64,000 nt of DNA, from positions 13,116,960 through 13,180,959 of the forward strand of contig OX637409.1 in NCBI GenBank assembly GCA_951799425.1, written 5' to 3'. Shown here in pieces: positions 1 through 11,063 of the stretch. The notes under the pieces are model-generated. The model was not told the DNA's origin and made no database searches. It saw nothing but the letters and a program-made list of their open reading frames with translations. The stretch's first letter is position 1. Every line of letters begins with the position of its first letter. The stretch comes from Ilex aquifolium. Lineage: Eukaryota > Streptophyta > Magnoliopsida > Aquifoliales > Aquifoliaceae. The translations under genes were made by a program, and so were the position numbers.

Positions 1-690
1 TGGAAGAAAGAAATACCATTTCTGGGCAAAATGTCGAAAAGCTAGAAAGAAGTGTGCTACATTACAGAATGAAAAGATAGCTTTTGAATACCATTAACTT
101 CATTTCGTTAGCCACTGACCTCTGGCCACATTACAACCTATAAAAATCCCTAATTGATCTCAAGTCTGTTGCATGCATATGTCGTCAACCAAAAGTGGGG
201 TATGGTAAATAGTATTTCTTTAAATTGCATCAATATTCTTCCATGAGATTATGCCAAACATGATTAGTTTGTTTCCTTAAACTTCACTTCCTTACTAAAT
301 TGTGCATGTGATTTTTCGATTGGTCATCTTCTGATTACATGACCATTGAGAGACAAGCCACTATAAGCAGAGCGAATTTTTTTGCAGAGAGCATTCTAAG
401 AGAGGTTCGTGAAATCAAAGCTATCCATGGAAGGTGGTAGAATGAAATGTTTGTTATGTAACAATTCTTGTTTCTAGAATGACCATTCCTACTACACAGG
501 GGATTCCAAATGCCAATGTGACTGATGCTAATTTTTGCATAGAATAAATAAAAATGAAAGAGGAGCATGCGGGATATGAGTCGAAATTGAGGGTTGGGTG
601 TCCCAACGACCATGATGATAATTTACTTTATTGTATTACTAGATTTTCAATTATTGTATTATTAGAGACTAGCAATATTTAGGTTGGGGG
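1..690 (+). mobile_element. 3' internal end of an Athila-like Ty3/gypsy element
   Basis: This non-coding tail precedes a 3' LTR. It aligns by eye, in the same order, with 59830-60627, the tail of the larger Athila element in this window. Both share a stretch around GGCCACATTACAACC (about 130-150 here, about 59890-59920 there), a later segment around CATGA.CATTGAGAGA, and a G-rich polypurine tract directly before an LTR starting TGTGATTA. The tract here is TTTAGGTTGGGGG, ending at 690. No intact coding frame is present; the 92-codon minus-strand frame at 335-613 looks like chance. The rest of the element lies to the left of the window. Lineage is inferred from the similarity to the other copy. 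Confidence 0.7.
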
Positions 691-875
691 TGTGATTAGT
701 AATTAAAATTAGCATATCACTATGCCTTTTTAAGACAAATTGTACTTTGATGGAGTTTAAGTGATGACATTTCAGGTCTTAAAGTGAACAAGGACTCAAG
801 AACAACAAATATCACATTTGAGTGTAACACCTGCACATTAGGGAACAAAATTGGAGAAGCTTGGAGCAAAGCAAG

Positions 876-1248
876 AACGTTCGAACGCTAACTCACGTTC
901 GAACGTCCACCTGAACTACGAGCAAGACCTGACTGCTGAGACATGGCGTGTTGCAGCCAAGAAGGAAGACTCTGAGGCTCTGAGGCACTTGAGTATCACG
1001 TTCGAACGTCCACTGGAACTCTTTGAGGACCAGGATAATGAGTGCAAAGCGCTAAGTTCTGAATTGAGTGTGGAAATAAGTTTCCATAGAAGACCACATG
1101 CCACTTAAGTGAGAGCGTCAAACCCCATCTGGCGTTCGAACGCCCATAAAGCAAAGACATAAGAAAGGTTTGAACGCCAAGAAACGTTTGAACGCCCATA
1201 AAGCAAAAACAGATGCAACGTTCGAATGCCATATACCGTTCGAACGTT
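876..1248. repeat. Cluster of CGTTCGAACG palindromes in LTR U3
   Basis: Seven related copies of a palindrome with a TTCGAA core occur in about 370 bp. Perfect versions are at 878-887 (CGTTCGAACG), 895-906 and 998-1009 (ACGTTCGAACGT), 1131-1144 (GGCGTTCGAACGCC) and 1237-1246. Degenerate copies lie near 1167-1178, 1184-1195 and 1218-1229. Spacing is irregular. The cluster ends about 95 bp upstream of the LTR TATA box, where an LTR enhancer would be expected. A regulatory role is inference. Confidence 0.85.
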
Positions 1249-1341
1249 CTCCACAGACTGGTTGCAGAGTAGTTGGCTTTTCACTTGGACTTGGGCGGCA
1301 TACACTGTTCCTTCACCCCCTCTTGTCTCCTCCTCCTTGCC

Positions 1342-1349
1342 TATAAATA
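1342..1349 (+). promoter_or_regulatory. TATA box of the left Athila-like LTR
   Basis: TATAAATA in the context CCTTGCCTATAAATACTCCC closely matches the TATA context in the other Athila LTRs (46886-46893 and 61009-61016). It marks the likely U3/R border, with transcription starting about 30 bp downstream. Confidence 0.6.
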
Positions 1350-2620
1350 CTCCCATTGTTGGAGAGCTTGGGGGAGACTTGGTAGAGAGCTTGATGGAGG
1401 CTTAGACTCCCACTCATATTATTGTAGAGTAATCTTATATTTCCTTGTATGAAGAAGTAGTTGCTCTAAGAGATTGGTTTGGCATTAGTCCAACATCTCT
1501 TAGCTTGTTGTAAAATTAGTTTTATGTTTATGCTTTCAATTACATGCATAGAAGGAGATAGATTACTTTTGATTGTGGATCACCCTCCAAAATTGACTAC
1601 CTTTCTTCTACTTTTAATTTGTGTTTCATTCACTTCGATTGCTTGAGTTTCTTTCTTCCCTTAGAGGAGTGAAACTCTTCCACTTTTCTAGAGTTTCGCC
1701 AAAATCGTGAAGGGTGGAACGTGATTCACTCATTCTTTGTCGAAGATCGGCTCCTTGTTTATTGTGTTTTGCTTTGTGCACCCTCTACTTGGACGAATGA
1801 GTATCACTCACTTTTCTAGCTTTACCAAAGCCATGAAGTGTGAGTAGCTTCTCATTCACTCTTTAGTAAGAGGAAAAGGGCATGTATAAATTATCCAAAA
1901 ATTATATTTGTGCAATTTCGATTATACTTAAATGCTTTATATTCCCCATGCTTATTGAATGATTGATTGCATCTAGCAAAGCAAAGGTACTTTGTATAAC
2001 CAGAAGTTCTTTCTATGACATAGATAACTCTTGCACAGAAAGACTCATTGGTTCAAGGCAAGTACCCCGGCTAGATCTTCATGACTACCCTTCAATATTC
2101 ACCATTATTGTGCTTCAATTAAAGAATGGAAATGGAACATTAATGTCATGATTGGATGTCTTGTAGAAACACTTGCTTGTTTGTAGACGGGTTAAGTCTC
2201 GGCACAGACAGTTCTTGTAAACTTCTAGAAAGACATCAGAATCATGTTTTTCATTCTCATAATGCACTTTTATCTTTCGATTAACCTGTTGTTGACACGG
2301 GGGTTAATTGAGTTATCAAACACAAGTATAACAAACCGGATAATTAACTACATGTCCAGATCCTTGAACTAAAGAGTGACTCTTTTACATTGGAGCTTAT
2401 CTCATATTTTGTTTAGAAAATTCTTTTGGAAAGAATCTTATATTCTGTTTAGGAAATCTCACACCTCACACAACTTCAAATCTCAAGGGTTACAATCAAT
2501 AAGTCTCCACCACTGCTTATCTCAAAACGCCAACAAGAGTTCCCTGTGGATTCGACTCCGGACTCAAACCGGATTATTACTACAGCTTGACCGCCTGCAC
2601 TTGGGTGTACACATTTTGGA

Positions 2621-3079
2621 TCAAGTCAGGATATCTAGTCTTTCACTAGCAACCATTGGTGGTGGTCTTTGATTTTCTACAGGGAATACCACATGATAGG
2701 TATTTCCTTCTTCCACCACTTGATTTCTAGTCACAGTGTTTGATTTCTGATTGAATGGTCTTGAAAGTGGTGTTGGGACATTCAATAATTCATGCATGGA
2801 AGTAACTAATTCTTGCCTAATGCAAGAATTAGGGTTGTTCAATATATGTTTCAATTTCTGCACAAACTCCTGCATTTGCACACTTTCTTTTCTATTGGAT
2901 TGGCCATTCACTGGATTCGTAGACTCCACAGGATGAGTACTCAAACTTGCTTCATGATTGCCATCAACTAGAGTCATTTCCACTGTTTCGTTAGTCCCAA
3001 ACATAATCTTGTCTTGTTCCCTCATTCGCACCATCTTCTTTGATCCAAGTTGGAAATGTTGTCCCACTAAGCATGCCAA
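2621..3079 (-). pseudogene. Gag-like retroelement ORF remnant
   Basis: An open frame of 152 codons runs leftward directly beside the Athila-like LTR. It is hydrophilic and rich in Glu, Gln and Asn. A segment near residues 65-110 with alternating charged and hydrophobic residues could be helical. No RT, protease or zinc-knuckle motif is visible. On its upstream side (3080-3600) lies an LTR-like sequence in the same orientation, which makes a truncated retroelement the likely source. It overlaps the neighbouring LTR by a few bases, so its 3' end is truncated. Family unassigned; it may be non-functional. Confidence 0.35.
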
Positions 3080-3620
3080 AAGATTGTTGCTCCAAAATCT
3101 GTTGCGATCGACAGAAATGTCTTAATCGATAGATAACTCTCAGGCAATTGCTTGTGGATGGGTTCAAATGTCTTGTTTCAAGACTTCCTTGGATGAATTC
3201 TTAATGCGATGAACACATAGAATAATGAATCAATAAAAGAATATTCCTTTATTAATTCAATTGAATGGACTTTAGTTATAGAGAGACTGATTTAACAGCC
3301 TTTGATTACAGCACGAACTACTTCCTAAAACTAATTTTAGCACTACTTCTAAAATGCCCTAATGATGGGTCTTGTGAGGGGTTTGAGTTGTCCTTCAACT
3401 TCCTTCCTTTCCTCATTTTATAGTCACTTCCTTCCATAGTTTTCCTTTATTGATAGTTGATTGGCTCTGTAACTCCCAAGCAGTTACTCCTTCTTTCAAA
3501 CTGAAGTTGTGGCTGATTGTTTTCCACATTTTCTTCATATCTTGACACATGACAATCCTTTAATGATTCTAGGCTTGCCAATGGCACATGCATCGAATAT
3601 TTTTACAATTTTATATTTTG
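3080..3620 (-). mobile_element. LTR-like remnant, minus strand
   Basis: This stretch has no gene. Read on the minus strand it has a TATA-like TATAAAATGAGG (reverse complement around 3410-3422), then an AT-rich leader with a TTAATAAAGGAATA segment, then the gag-like frame at 2621-3079. That order resembles U3-R-U5-gag. I found no partner LTR, primer-binding site or target duplication, so this is a tentative reading. Confidence 0.3.
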
Positions 3621-3624
3621 AGTC

Positions 3625-4139
3625 CAAACACCCCAAAAATTGCAAAGTTGAATGACCACTTATTTTTTACTTCTACTGAAAAATTATTTGAGTTCCAACA
3701 AATCACCAATGATGAAAATGTCCTATTAGTGTCACACCACATAGAGGGAGCTTTACTGTTGAGGTACAAACAACTCAAGGAAAACAAGGAGTCAAAGTGG
3801 AAGCTTTGTGGGCTGGGTTCAACAATGTTACACTCATTTTGCAAGATTGTATATTGGATGCCACAAGGTGTCTTAGCAACCAGACGTTGGGTGCTTTGAA
3901 AATGGACTCAAGCATGTCATTAGCTTTGATACTAAAGCTGTAAATTTAGTCAACATAGCTGTTAACAGCACTGCAGCAATTAAATACAAAAGTTTGAATG
4001 CTTTGAAGTTTAACACTACAATTGGTGAAAATATAAATCAAGTGGATTGCACCAAGGACAAGGAAGTGGGTTGACCGCCTCCTTTTATACATGATAAATT
4101 AAACTTTGAGGAAAAAGTTCATTTCAAAGGGAAATAGAA
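3625..4139 (+). pseudogene. Truncated gag and 3' tail of a short Ty3/gypsy element
   Basis: The first part (about 3625-3900) encodes a Ty3/gypsy gag-like stretch with an EFQQIT motif followed by a basic region. Frameshifts and stops follow. The last part (about 4070-4139) is nearly the same as 15296-15371, the end of the intact short element at 14215-15730, including the GTGGGTTG.CCGCCTCCTTTTATA segment and a purine tract before the LTR. It is an older relative of that element with pol missing; its 5' LTR is not recognisable. Confidence 0.5.
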
Positions 4140-4446
4140 TGTTATGTACACATTTTTAATATATTTTTTATGTAATATTAGAAGTAATTATTAGGAAGTG
4201 AGTTAGTAATAGAGTATTTTATGGGTAGTTCTAGGTGGTTACTAAGATAGTAGAGTCATGAGTTAGGTTAGTTATTGAAGTAGTTTTTATTATCTTGTAT
4301 TTGAAGATCTTATCAATGAAATGGATAAGTTGAATATTGTGATAAATTTTCTTTTGAATTTTTTGAGATTAGTTTCTTTTTGAATTGAATCAGTGGACGT
4401 TTCCATCACCTCGAAGTGGGTTTTCTTTCCCTATCCTATTTTTCGT
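4140..4446 (+). mobile_element. 3' LTR fragment, same family as the 14215 element
   Basis: It begins TGTTATGTACACATTTTTAA and matches the first roughly 305 bp of the 359-bp LTR at 14215-14573, with scattered differences. It breaks off inside the sequence TTTTTCGTTTAT, where family B LTR sequence begins at about 4447. It is far more diverged than the 14215 LTRs, so it is an old copy. Confidence 0.75.
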
Positions 4447-5971
4447 TTATTTGGGGTGGGTATTTATGGACTTCCACCAACAGGTACCCAACCAACACGA
4501 CATCTATAGACTTCCACCAACGACTCCGCGTATGCCGGCACACTTTATGGACTCAATACCAGCAGAAGTGCGTATCCAAAATTACCGGGTCATGCACCCA
4601 AAGGAGAATCTAGCCCTTTTTGCTAACCCCAACCATTGTTTTCAATGCAACCCATGCAACTTAGTCGAACTTAGGTCTAACCTTCCCGAGCCCATGTATC
4701 AACACACCAAGGATGGTGTTTGATCAAAACAATACACACACACCCACTCATGTCGAATGCCTATAAATGCGATGCTACGCGTGCATATGCAAATGTGATA
4801 AACAATTGCATTCCATATCTCTATCCAATAAACTTTACAATTGCAATTACAATAGCATGTTCATCATATCATAAGCCTATCATGAGCATATTCCATCTCC
4901 ACAAACACTTCCAATTTATCAATGTACATTATATCATAAAACATATAATTACATTCCACAATCTTCACAAAGAATGTTATAGCTTATCCTATACACATAA
5001 CACACTTAATCATTCTTATGCATTTCAACAAACACCTACATGACACTTAGATTATGTAAACACATAGCATACCCAAAACAACACATTTCTCATGAAATTC
5101 CGAATCAAACAATTTCATCAAATTTATTCATACAAGAATTGGTTTTAGCATTTCCCTATACCCGTTTCCATAATCCAACAATCCTAGGTATATGTTATAC
5201 ATGAGATTTCATCTCTAACACCCTACCCATTTCATATTTCAACCCTAGATTAGAAATAAACCTAGTTAGGAAATGAACCTTACCTCTTAAAGAGTAAATT
5301 CGCGTAGAAAAAGTCTCAAAAGCTCCAAATCAAGTCTCAAAGCTTTGATCCCAAAAATTTCGTCTTTGAGATCTTGACGAAACTCACGATCTTTGGTAGT
5401 ACACGTATCTCTCGTCGCATTGAACAACCTTTGTTCTTGGCGCGAAGAGATCCGACGGTCAGATTGCCATAGATTGGAGGTAGAAGCTTGGAGAACTTGA
5501 AATCTCTCTCTTCCCTCACTCTCTCTTTTTCCGGCTATGTTTGGGTGAAGAATGGGGAGAAAAATATCTCTCTCACCCCTTTTAAACGCCTTAAATGCTT
5601 GGCCTACAATGCGCCACACTTGCCGTCTTTCCTAATCCGATTTTATTATGAATCAATTTAATTTCGTCCCCTTTTAGGTTCAGTACATTTTTATTGAACT
5701 AATTTTAAATTATTTTTCGAGTTTCACAAATAAACTCCGTTCGCATTTATTTTAGTTGCGCTACTCCCGATTGCATCGTAACACGTGAAAAATTCAACTG
5801 TCTCAAAATTCAACTAAAACTGACTAGGTAGCTAGATTTCGCTACACGAATCCAACGGTGAGCTCCGTTTCGTCATCCGAGTTCTAAAAAATTTTAAATT
5901 TTAACCCGCACCATAATGGTTAATTACTGCTTTACCCTTTTTAATAAAATTTAAAAAATTACAGTTTTACA
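4447..5971 (-). mobile_element. Family B LTR, truncated copy (third in window)
   Basis: The segment matches the right 60% of the solo LTR at 44204-46685, including the TATGGACTTCCACCAA motif pair and the terminal GTTTTACA (ends 5971). The other end is missing: homology begins abruptly at about 4447 within the neighbouring LTR fragment. Sense orientation is minus, judged from the intact plus-sense copy at 47801-50316. Similarity to the other copies is moderate by eye, so this is the oldest of the three. The frame at 4385-4723 is not a gene. Confidence 0.7.
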
Positions 5972-6087
5972 ACTCGAGCAGCCAAAAAGTACTACATTAG
6001 CGAGCTATGTGTTATTCCCCCATGGTCTTTTCCTTTCTAATTCTCTAAGTCATAAAGAGGCCGATTTAGCCAAGGCTAGTGAGGGTA

Positions 6088-7859
6088 TGTCACACCCCAC
6101 CCTGAGAGACCTATTTGGTACCCCAAAGATGGAAGTATAACTCGACACGTGGTAATACATGTGCCTGTAATTTAAGAATGCATCTAAACCAATAATACCA
6201 GCTAATAATCTCATGAAAGAGACAAACTATACAACTCTATGGCAGAGTGCACAACTATGCAACTTAAATCAAAACAAAACATTAGGGAATTCATCCCTTA
6301 CATCAAAAAGGAAATGAACACTCTTGTACAAAATGTACACAACCAGTTTCCTTAACCTTCCATCACGACTCTGTTAGTGTTGTACTAGACTCAACTCTAA
6401 ACTTCAGCTTCCTGAAAACAAATATTTTCTTGAGTGTATTGCGCATCATAATAAATTGAAAGGATTAATTGTACTAGAGATCCCAAAAATATGGGGTTTG
6501 TCTCATTTTGGTCCCCATTGTTTCAATTGCATTATTTTGGTCCATGAAGTATTGAATATGTTTATATATGGTCCTTCAAGTAGACAACGTCTAGATTGTT
6601 AATGATTTTTTATCATAAACTTATCATGTAATACCTAAATATGGACAAAAAATTATTTTGATAGCTCTTAACCAAAATTTGGGTAGCTCTTGACAAAAAA
6701 TGTGTAATATGGGTAACTTCTGACCAAAATTTGGATAGCTCATGATCAAAACTGTGTAATTTGGATAGTTATTTAACCAAAATTTGAGTAGAAATTTGGT
6801 CAAGAATTATCCAAATTATTTATTTTTGTCCATATTTAAGTATCACATGACAAAATGATAAAAAAATCCATTAGCAGACTGGACAATGTCTGCTCTGGGA
6901 ACCATAGAAAAATAATTTAATTTTTTTGTGGAGGGGGAGGGGGAATGTGGCTTAAACCCTTGACCTGAAGAATGCAAAGTCTTTATAAGGTAAGGAGTAC
7001 CATCAGACCAAAGACCCATTGGTAAATTTCAAATATAGAAACATATTCAGTAAAATGAGACAAACCTCATATTTTGGAGACCTCTAGTGCAAGTAACCCT
7101 AAATAAAAATATTGAAAATATGGATCAAATATCATTTCACCAAAATATGTTCACAATATGAGGAGAACGACAAAATCAAAGTGTTTTCAAATCAGTTTGA
7201 AATCTCATAATCACTTCCAAAATAACAACATAATAAATATTCCACACATGCTATATGTCAACAACTTTTTAGCAATATCCGACAATCAACAACATTTAAG
7301 TAATCTCAAACTATCTACAACATTTAAGTAATGTCAAACTGTCTCATGACAACTATGCAATTTTCAAATCAACAACATGCAAGTCATGTCAAACTATCAA
7401 CAACTCTAGCATAGTGGATACTACTCAAATCACAAGTTTTTTTAACAAATCACAAGCTTTTCAACAAAACATATTTGATCCATTATTTGCTCAACTTAAC
7501 ATAAATCAAGTCATCAAAAATTCATTCCACATACTGAAATAACTCATATTAGTCATATACTTTTACTTCCAATTATTATGAAACAGTACACTTCACCTGT
7601 CACCGCCAATCAACACACCACTCAGCTTTATGTCCAATCCCTAAGTGGAATTGGTATAGTATCTTCTGAACCTAACACAAATCATATAACCATGCACAAT
7701 GAGTTTCAACTCCAAATAACTCAACGGATGCAAACGTATGCATATGACCATACTTCATTTTAAATTTTTTTTAATAGTCTAGAGGCATAAATAATCACCT
7801 TACTATGCTATATCATATTTCAATCCAACATCTTATGAGAAGCATTATTGTATATCACA
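6088..7859 (-). repeat. 3' LTR of the minus-strand element
   Basis: It aligns along its length with 9981-11058, except for a 638-bp extra block at 6462-7099 that is a separate insertion. Without that block the LTR is about 1.13 kb against 1.08 kb for its partner. Small indels and substitutions are frequent. Confidence 0.8.
6462..7099. mobile_element. Mutator-like MITE inside the 3' LTR
   Basis: The ends are imperfect terminal inverted repeats of about 50 bp. The left end starts GGATTAATTGTACTAGAG; the right end, reverse-complemented, starts GGGTTACTTGCACTAGAG. Both continue into a shared GTTTGTCTCATTTT. The sister LTR at about 10320 lacks the block, giving an internal empty site (CATAATAAATGAAAATATGG). 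Flanks TAAATTGAAA and TAAATAAAAA could be a decayed 9-10 bp duplication, which suggests a Mutator-type element. No transposase is encoded. Confidence 0.65.
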
Positions 7860-9960
7860 TATCCACTAGTAGCAAGTGTATAGTCAAAATTGGGCTAAAA
7901 ATTAATTCATGCTTTCACATTTGAAACTATTTCTCAAACGTCATCCCGTTCAAACTTTGTATCATTCCTGTGTCAAAGGTATTGTTAATTTAATAGCCAA
8001 CTAAACTCAAGAGAGTGTAAATCTCCATTATTGTAGTTGATCTTTTTCACTTTATCATTGTATCAACTTTCTTACGATAAAAAAAATAATACCATCACTA
8101 GAAACTACATATCCCAACAAAACAATTCAATTTAGCCAAAATTCACATTTACTCACCTTAGCATGCAAATTTCTTTTTCTCATAAAGTATGTTGTGCAAA
8201 TCTTAAATGATATTTATGTTCTCCCTTATTACAGGGATATACAAGTATAGCATCAATGAATATAGTAACATATGAATCTAGGAAAAGTTGAGACAACAAT
8301 TTAGTCAATCTTTAGAAATAGATGTAACGTTTATTAACCTTAACGACATCACCAAAAACACAAAATGACCATCCCAACTTGACCAACTATTTTCATAACA
8401 TACAACTTCTTTCTTTTAAATAAGGAAAACCTAACATAAGATCAATCTTACTAAGTACTCTAGCTCATCACTATTGATCAAATAAATTATCAGTACCAGG
8501 TAAAAGATATTTATTGCTTGTGACTGCCTTATACAGACGATACTAACCGACGTAATCACAATCCCATCATTTTCTTTACAAACACAACATGAGCACTCCA
8601 TGACAAATTACAAGGTTGAATAAATCCTTGGTCTGATATATCTCAATTGAATTTCCAATTCCTCTTACTCAGCAAGAACCATGCTATATGAAATGATAAA
8701 TATAAATGCAGTACTCCAAAACTACTAACACATAAACTCTACTTCTCCTTAATGATAGTTTAGACAACTCTTATTAGAATACATCCAAAAATATCTGAAC
8801 CAAAAAAATATATCTCAACTGTACCTTTCCTTCTTTAGTGTTCGCTACATAAGCTAAGTATCCCAACTTACATTTTTCAGAGTACACTAAGCATTTGAAA
8901 TTTTCTTTTTCGATCACCAAAAATTTCACTCTCTTTCATTTGGTAGGTGAAATATCATCTCATTTCTAAACAATCTATAATAGCATGATATTTCAGTAAT
9001 CAATCATCTCAAGAATCATATCAACATCTAAGATATTCAGAGACATAAAATCAATAGATAAATCTCTAACTTCCACATTCAACACACAACCTCTATATAT
9101 AATCTCTGTTAATATTATCTCTCCTACTAAAGTAGCAACAAATAAATTAGTATACAATAATTTCAACGATCAGTCCAATGATATGTTATACAACGACTAT
9201 GTGAATATTGGGTATATAAAAACCCATGCAATCTTGATCAGAATTGGAGAGTGTACTCGTGACAACCTCAATAGTACCTTAAGTATCATATCATTTAATA
9301 GCAAATATGCTACATACAATAGTATTGATAGTTTCTCTCCCAAACCAATGTTATTGATAATAATGCCAACACCAACTAAACATGTAAATAAATCAAGATA
9401 CTCATCAACACAAAGGGACTATATCTCTTAGCTTACAATATTTCAAACACGCAAAACCTTAATCTGATTGAGAAAAAAAAAATCATGTATTAAATGATAC
9501 AACACTCCTACACTAATTATATGTACTATATTAAACTTCGGCCTTCTTCAAATCCTCTACTATCAACACTAAAAATTTTCTCCATTATGTGTCACTAAAA
9601 ATTTCTTGTTCAATAGTCTTCCAATACTTTCAATTACTCTTTTCATCACCCTTAACCACTCACGTGTAACATCAAATCCACTATATATATTCCATGGTCT
9701 GCTTGACCCTGTGACACAACTAAACCAGATGGATCAAATTATACCCCTTCAACAACATAGGGTGGGTTTTATTGCACTATATCAGTAAGAAAATGCCAAT
9801 ATATAACATAATATATTAACTTATGAATGCATTATACAATCGCTATACATTTTGAAACTTGACTAACGACTCATACACCACTTCCACAAACTCAACAAAA
9901 TAATTTTTACGGTCTACTACAGATACTAGACCACTACATGTCTACAGAATCTATAAATAC
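7860..9960 (-). pseudogene. Remnant gag-pol of the 6088-11058 element
   Basis: No long frame survives. On the minus strand, about 8650 down to 8190, broken frames still show the order of a Ty3/gypsy reverse transcriptase: a segment resembling the GFI.P...SWSAHV.FVKK finger motif, and further on an FIDAILVYP segment where the family has FIDDILVYS. One catalytic Asp of the YxDD-like site is therefore lost. Gag would lie at about 9200-9950 and is unrecognisable. Frames here on the plus strand (7578-7763, 9183-9431, 9606-9788) are chance. Confidence 0.5.
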
Positions 9961-9974
9961 TAGCTCTGATACCA
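9961..9974 (-). other. Primer-binding site, tRNA-Met type
   Basis: On the minus strand it reads TGGTATCAGAGCTA, six bases inside the 5' LTR edge (LTR edge at 9981). It is complementary to the 3' end of plant initiator tRNA-Met, the usual primer of many plant LTR elements, and it decides the orientation of the element. Confidence 0.85.
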
Positions 9975-9980
9975 AAAATT

Positions 9981-11058
9981 TGTCACACCCTATCCTGAGA
10001 GACCTATTTAGTACCCCAAAGATGGAAGTATAACTCGACACATAGTAATACCTGTAATTGAGGAATGCATTTAAACCAACAATACCAACTAATAATCTCA
10101 TGAAAAAGATAAACTATACAACTCTATGGGCAGAGTGAACAACTATGCAACTTAAATCAAAACAAAACATTATGGAATTCATTCCTTACATCATTAAGGA
10201 AATGAATACTCTTGTACAAAATGTACATCACGACTCTGCTAGTGGTGTAGTGGACTCAAATTTAAACTTCAATTTCTTAAAAACAAATATTTTCTTGAGT
10301 GTACTACGCATCATAATAAATGAAAATATGGATAAAATATAATTTCACCAAAATATGTTTACAATCTGAGGAGAATGACAAAATCAAAGTTTTTCAACTC
10401 ACTTTGAAATCTCATAATCACTGCCAAAATAACAACATAATAAATATTCCACATGTGCTATGAGTCAACAACAACATTTAAGCAAATTCATGCTAATGAA
10501 AAATATTTAAGCAATATAAAACTGTCTTACGACAATTGCACAGTGTCCAAATTAACAACATGCAAGCTATTTCAAGCTATCAACAATTATAGCACAGTGG
10601 ATACTACTCAAATCACAACATTTTCAACAAATCAGAAGCTTTTCAATAAATCACAAACTTTTCAACAAAACATATTGACCCATTATTTGCTCAACTCAAC
10701 ATAAATCAAGTCATCAAAACTTCATTTCACATAGTGAAATAACTCATATTAGTCATATACTTTTTATTTTCAATTATTATGAAGCAGTACACTTCACCTG
10801 TCACTGCCAATCAACACACCACTCAACTTGATGCTCAATTCCTAAGTGGAATCAGTATAGTATCTTCTTAACCTAAAAAAAATCATATAACCATACACAA
10901 TGAGTTTCAACTCCAAATAACTCAACGGATGCAAACTATGCATATGAATATATTTCATTTTAAGTTTTTTTAATAGTCTGAAGGCGTAAACAATCACCTT
11001 ACTATGTTATATTAGATTTCAATCCAACATCTGAGGAGAAGCATCATTGTATATCACA
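9981..11058 (-). repeat. 5' LTR of the minus-strand element
   Basis: Direct repeat partner of 6088-7859 without the MITE. It shares the terminal blocks TGTCACACCC...CTGAGAGACC and GTATATCACA. Several short frames in it (10145-10342, 10453-10704) are not genes. Confidence 0.8.
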
Positions 11059-11063
11059 GCGTA

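Larger units (their letters stand above)
691..2628 (+). mobile_element. 3' LTR of the left Athila-like element
   Basis: The LTR starts TGTGATTAG immediately after the polypurine tract. It ends near TTTTGGATCAAGTCA, where similarity to LTR-type sequence stops. It holds a cluster of TTCGAA palindromes (876-1248), a TATA box (1342-1349), and a U5-like end with a CTTGGGTGTACAC stretch matching the end of the 60628-62520 LTR. No 5-bp target duplication could be checked, because the 5' LTR is outside the window. The start is secure; the end is uncertain by several bases. Confidence 0.65.
6088..11058 (-). mobile_element. Decayed Ty3/gypsy LTR retrotransposon, minus orientation
   Basis: Two direct repeats (6088-7859 and 9981-11058) both begin TGTCACACCC and end TATATCACA on the plus strand, so on the minus strand each LTR is TGTGATATA...GGGTGTGACA. 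A tRNA-Met-type primer-binding site lies inside the right repeat, which fixes the orientation as minus. Flanks are GGGTA (6083-6087) and GCGTA (11059-11063), a 4/5 match to a 5-bp target duplication. The interior retains only traces of gag and pol. The many stops and indels point to an old insertion; a chromovirus is plausible but not proven. Confidence 0.8.

Noticed and set aside
2376-2672. 98-codon plus frame in the left LTR end
   Set aside because: It lies wholly in LTR sequence and has no domain.
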